Part shown: piece after piece, positions 7,096 to 7,283 of the stretch
Numbering within the stretch: position 1 is the stretch's first letter
Layout: each line of letters starts with the position of its first letter
Source: an uncultured Clostridia bacterium
GTDB lineage: Bacteria > Bacillota > Clostridia > Oscillospirales > Ruminococcaceae
Reading direction: 5' to 3'
NCBI GenBank assembly: GCA_947629275.1
Contig: CANRDG010000091.1
Span: 1-7,283, forward strand
Length of the DNA: 7,283 nucleotides
Notes under the pieces: generated by a model
What the model saw: the letters and a program-made list of their open reading frames with translations, nothing else
Databases searched by the model: none
What the model was told of the DNA's origin: nothing
Made by a program: the position numbers and the translations under genes

Positions 7096-7110
7096 GCGAA
7101 AGGTGTTCGC
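7096..7110. promoter_or_regulatory. GCGAA-n5-TTCGC dyad, possible operator
   Basis: A 15-bp element with perfect 5-bp arms, GC-richer than its surroundings, lies about 13 bp upstream of the likely -35 region of the gene at 7192. It resembles the CGAAC-n4-GTTCG LexA box of Gram-positive bacteria, but the inner part is one base short. It may be a regulator site or a weak hairpin before the T run at 7114-7120. Confidence 0.35.
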
Positions 7111-7123
7111 AAATTTTTTTCCG

Positions 7124-7151
7124 TTCATTTATAAGCGGCGCATGGTATAAT
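7124..7151 (+). promoter_or_regulatory. Extended -10 promoter of the gene at 7192
   Basis: A perfect TATAAT (7146-7151) is preceded by TGG (7143-7145), making an extended -10 (TGnTATAAT). The -35 is weak: TTCATT (7124-7129), 16 bp upstream. Transcription would start near 7158 and give a leader of about 34 nt. The extended -10 probably compensates for the poor -35. Confidence 0.75.
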
Positions 7152-7176
7152 CAATTTGTAAGCTGAACACGACACG

Positions 7177-7183
7177 AAAGGGG
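7177..7183 (+). promoter_or_regulatory. Ribosome binding site of the gene at 7192
   Basis: AAAGGGG ends 8 nt before the ATG at 7192. It is a reasonable Shine-Dalgarno match and, together with the promoter, supports that start codon. Confidence 0.7.
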
Positions 7184-7191
7184 AAATCCAT

Positions 7192-7283
7192 ATGTCAAAA
7201 AACAAATACATAGTTTTCGAGGACGCACACGGCACACACGAACTTGCCGTAGGCTCTCTGCTGGCGGCAGACGGCAAACTGTA
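7192..7283 (+). CDS. Hypothetical protein, N-terminus only (3' partial)
   Basis: Thirty codons are visible before the window ends, beginning MSKNKYIVFEDAHGTHELAV. I do not recognise the family. There is no signal peptide or membrane helix in this part; a beta-strand-like segment (KYIVFE) is followed by a mildly acidic stretch with two His and a Gly-rich hydrophobic segment (VGSLLAADGK), so a cytoplasmic protein is likely. The reading frame is supported by the extended -10 promoter at 7146-7151 and the Shine-Dalgarno at 7177-7183 rather than by homology. It is divergent from the permease operon and shares a control region of about 290 bp with it, so the two could be co-regulated. That is inference only. 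Confidence 0.7.
   Translation, partial: MSKNKYIVFEDAHGTHELAVGSLLAADGKL

Noticed and set aside
7097..7109. LexA/SOS box at CGAA-n5-TTCG
   Set aside because: The Gram-positive consensus CGAAC-n4-GTTCG spans 14 bp; this element spans 13 and lacks the inner C, so it is kept only as a generic dyad.
1..7283. CRISPR arrays, tRNA/rRNA genes, insertion sequences or phage genes
   Set aside because: No regularly spaced repeats, cloverleaf-like segments, transposase motifs or terminal inverted repeats were seen; the only repeats are the paralogous blocks and the intergenic dyads.

Overview
The window looks like chromosomal DNA of a low-to-mid GC, anaerobic, cellulolytic Firmicute, most likely a Ruminococcus or a close relative in the Oscillospiraceae. 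This is an inference from the type of cellulase, the strong Shine-Dalgarno sites, the hairpin-plus-T terminator and the general character of the proteins. No rRNA or other taxonomic marker is present.

Layout. Bases 1-1872 (+) hold the 3' part of a large secreted cellulase: a GH9 catalytic domain cut off at its N-terminus, a CBM3c-like module, a Thr/Gly/Pro-rich linker and a second CBM3 that keeps the expected crystalline-cellulose-binding residues. There is no dockerin at the end. A perfect 11-bp hairpin at 1883-1911 separates this gene from a convergent operon and can terminate transcription from both sides.

Bases 1928-6901 (-) hold two tandem genes, 15 bp apart, for large paralogous FtsX/MacB-type ABC transporter permeases of 835 and 816 residues. 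Each has eight predicted membrane segments built as two copies of a unit (one helix, a large extracytoplasmic domain, three helices). Plausible promoters lie upstream and a terminator follows, and no ATPase gene is seen, so the operon appears to be permease-only. The two genes are strongly diverged over most of their length, but share blocks of near-identical DNA at the membrane and coupling segments.

Bases 6902-7191 are an AT-rich divergent regulatory region with several dyads, candidate promoters in both directions and a leader hairpin. From 7192 (+) starts an unrecognised gene, of which only 30 codons are visible, behind a good extended -10 promoter and a Shine-Dalgarno site.

The cellulase and the permeases are convergent and show no evident functional link. 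The most unusual part is the self-contained permease pair together with its dyad-rich control region.
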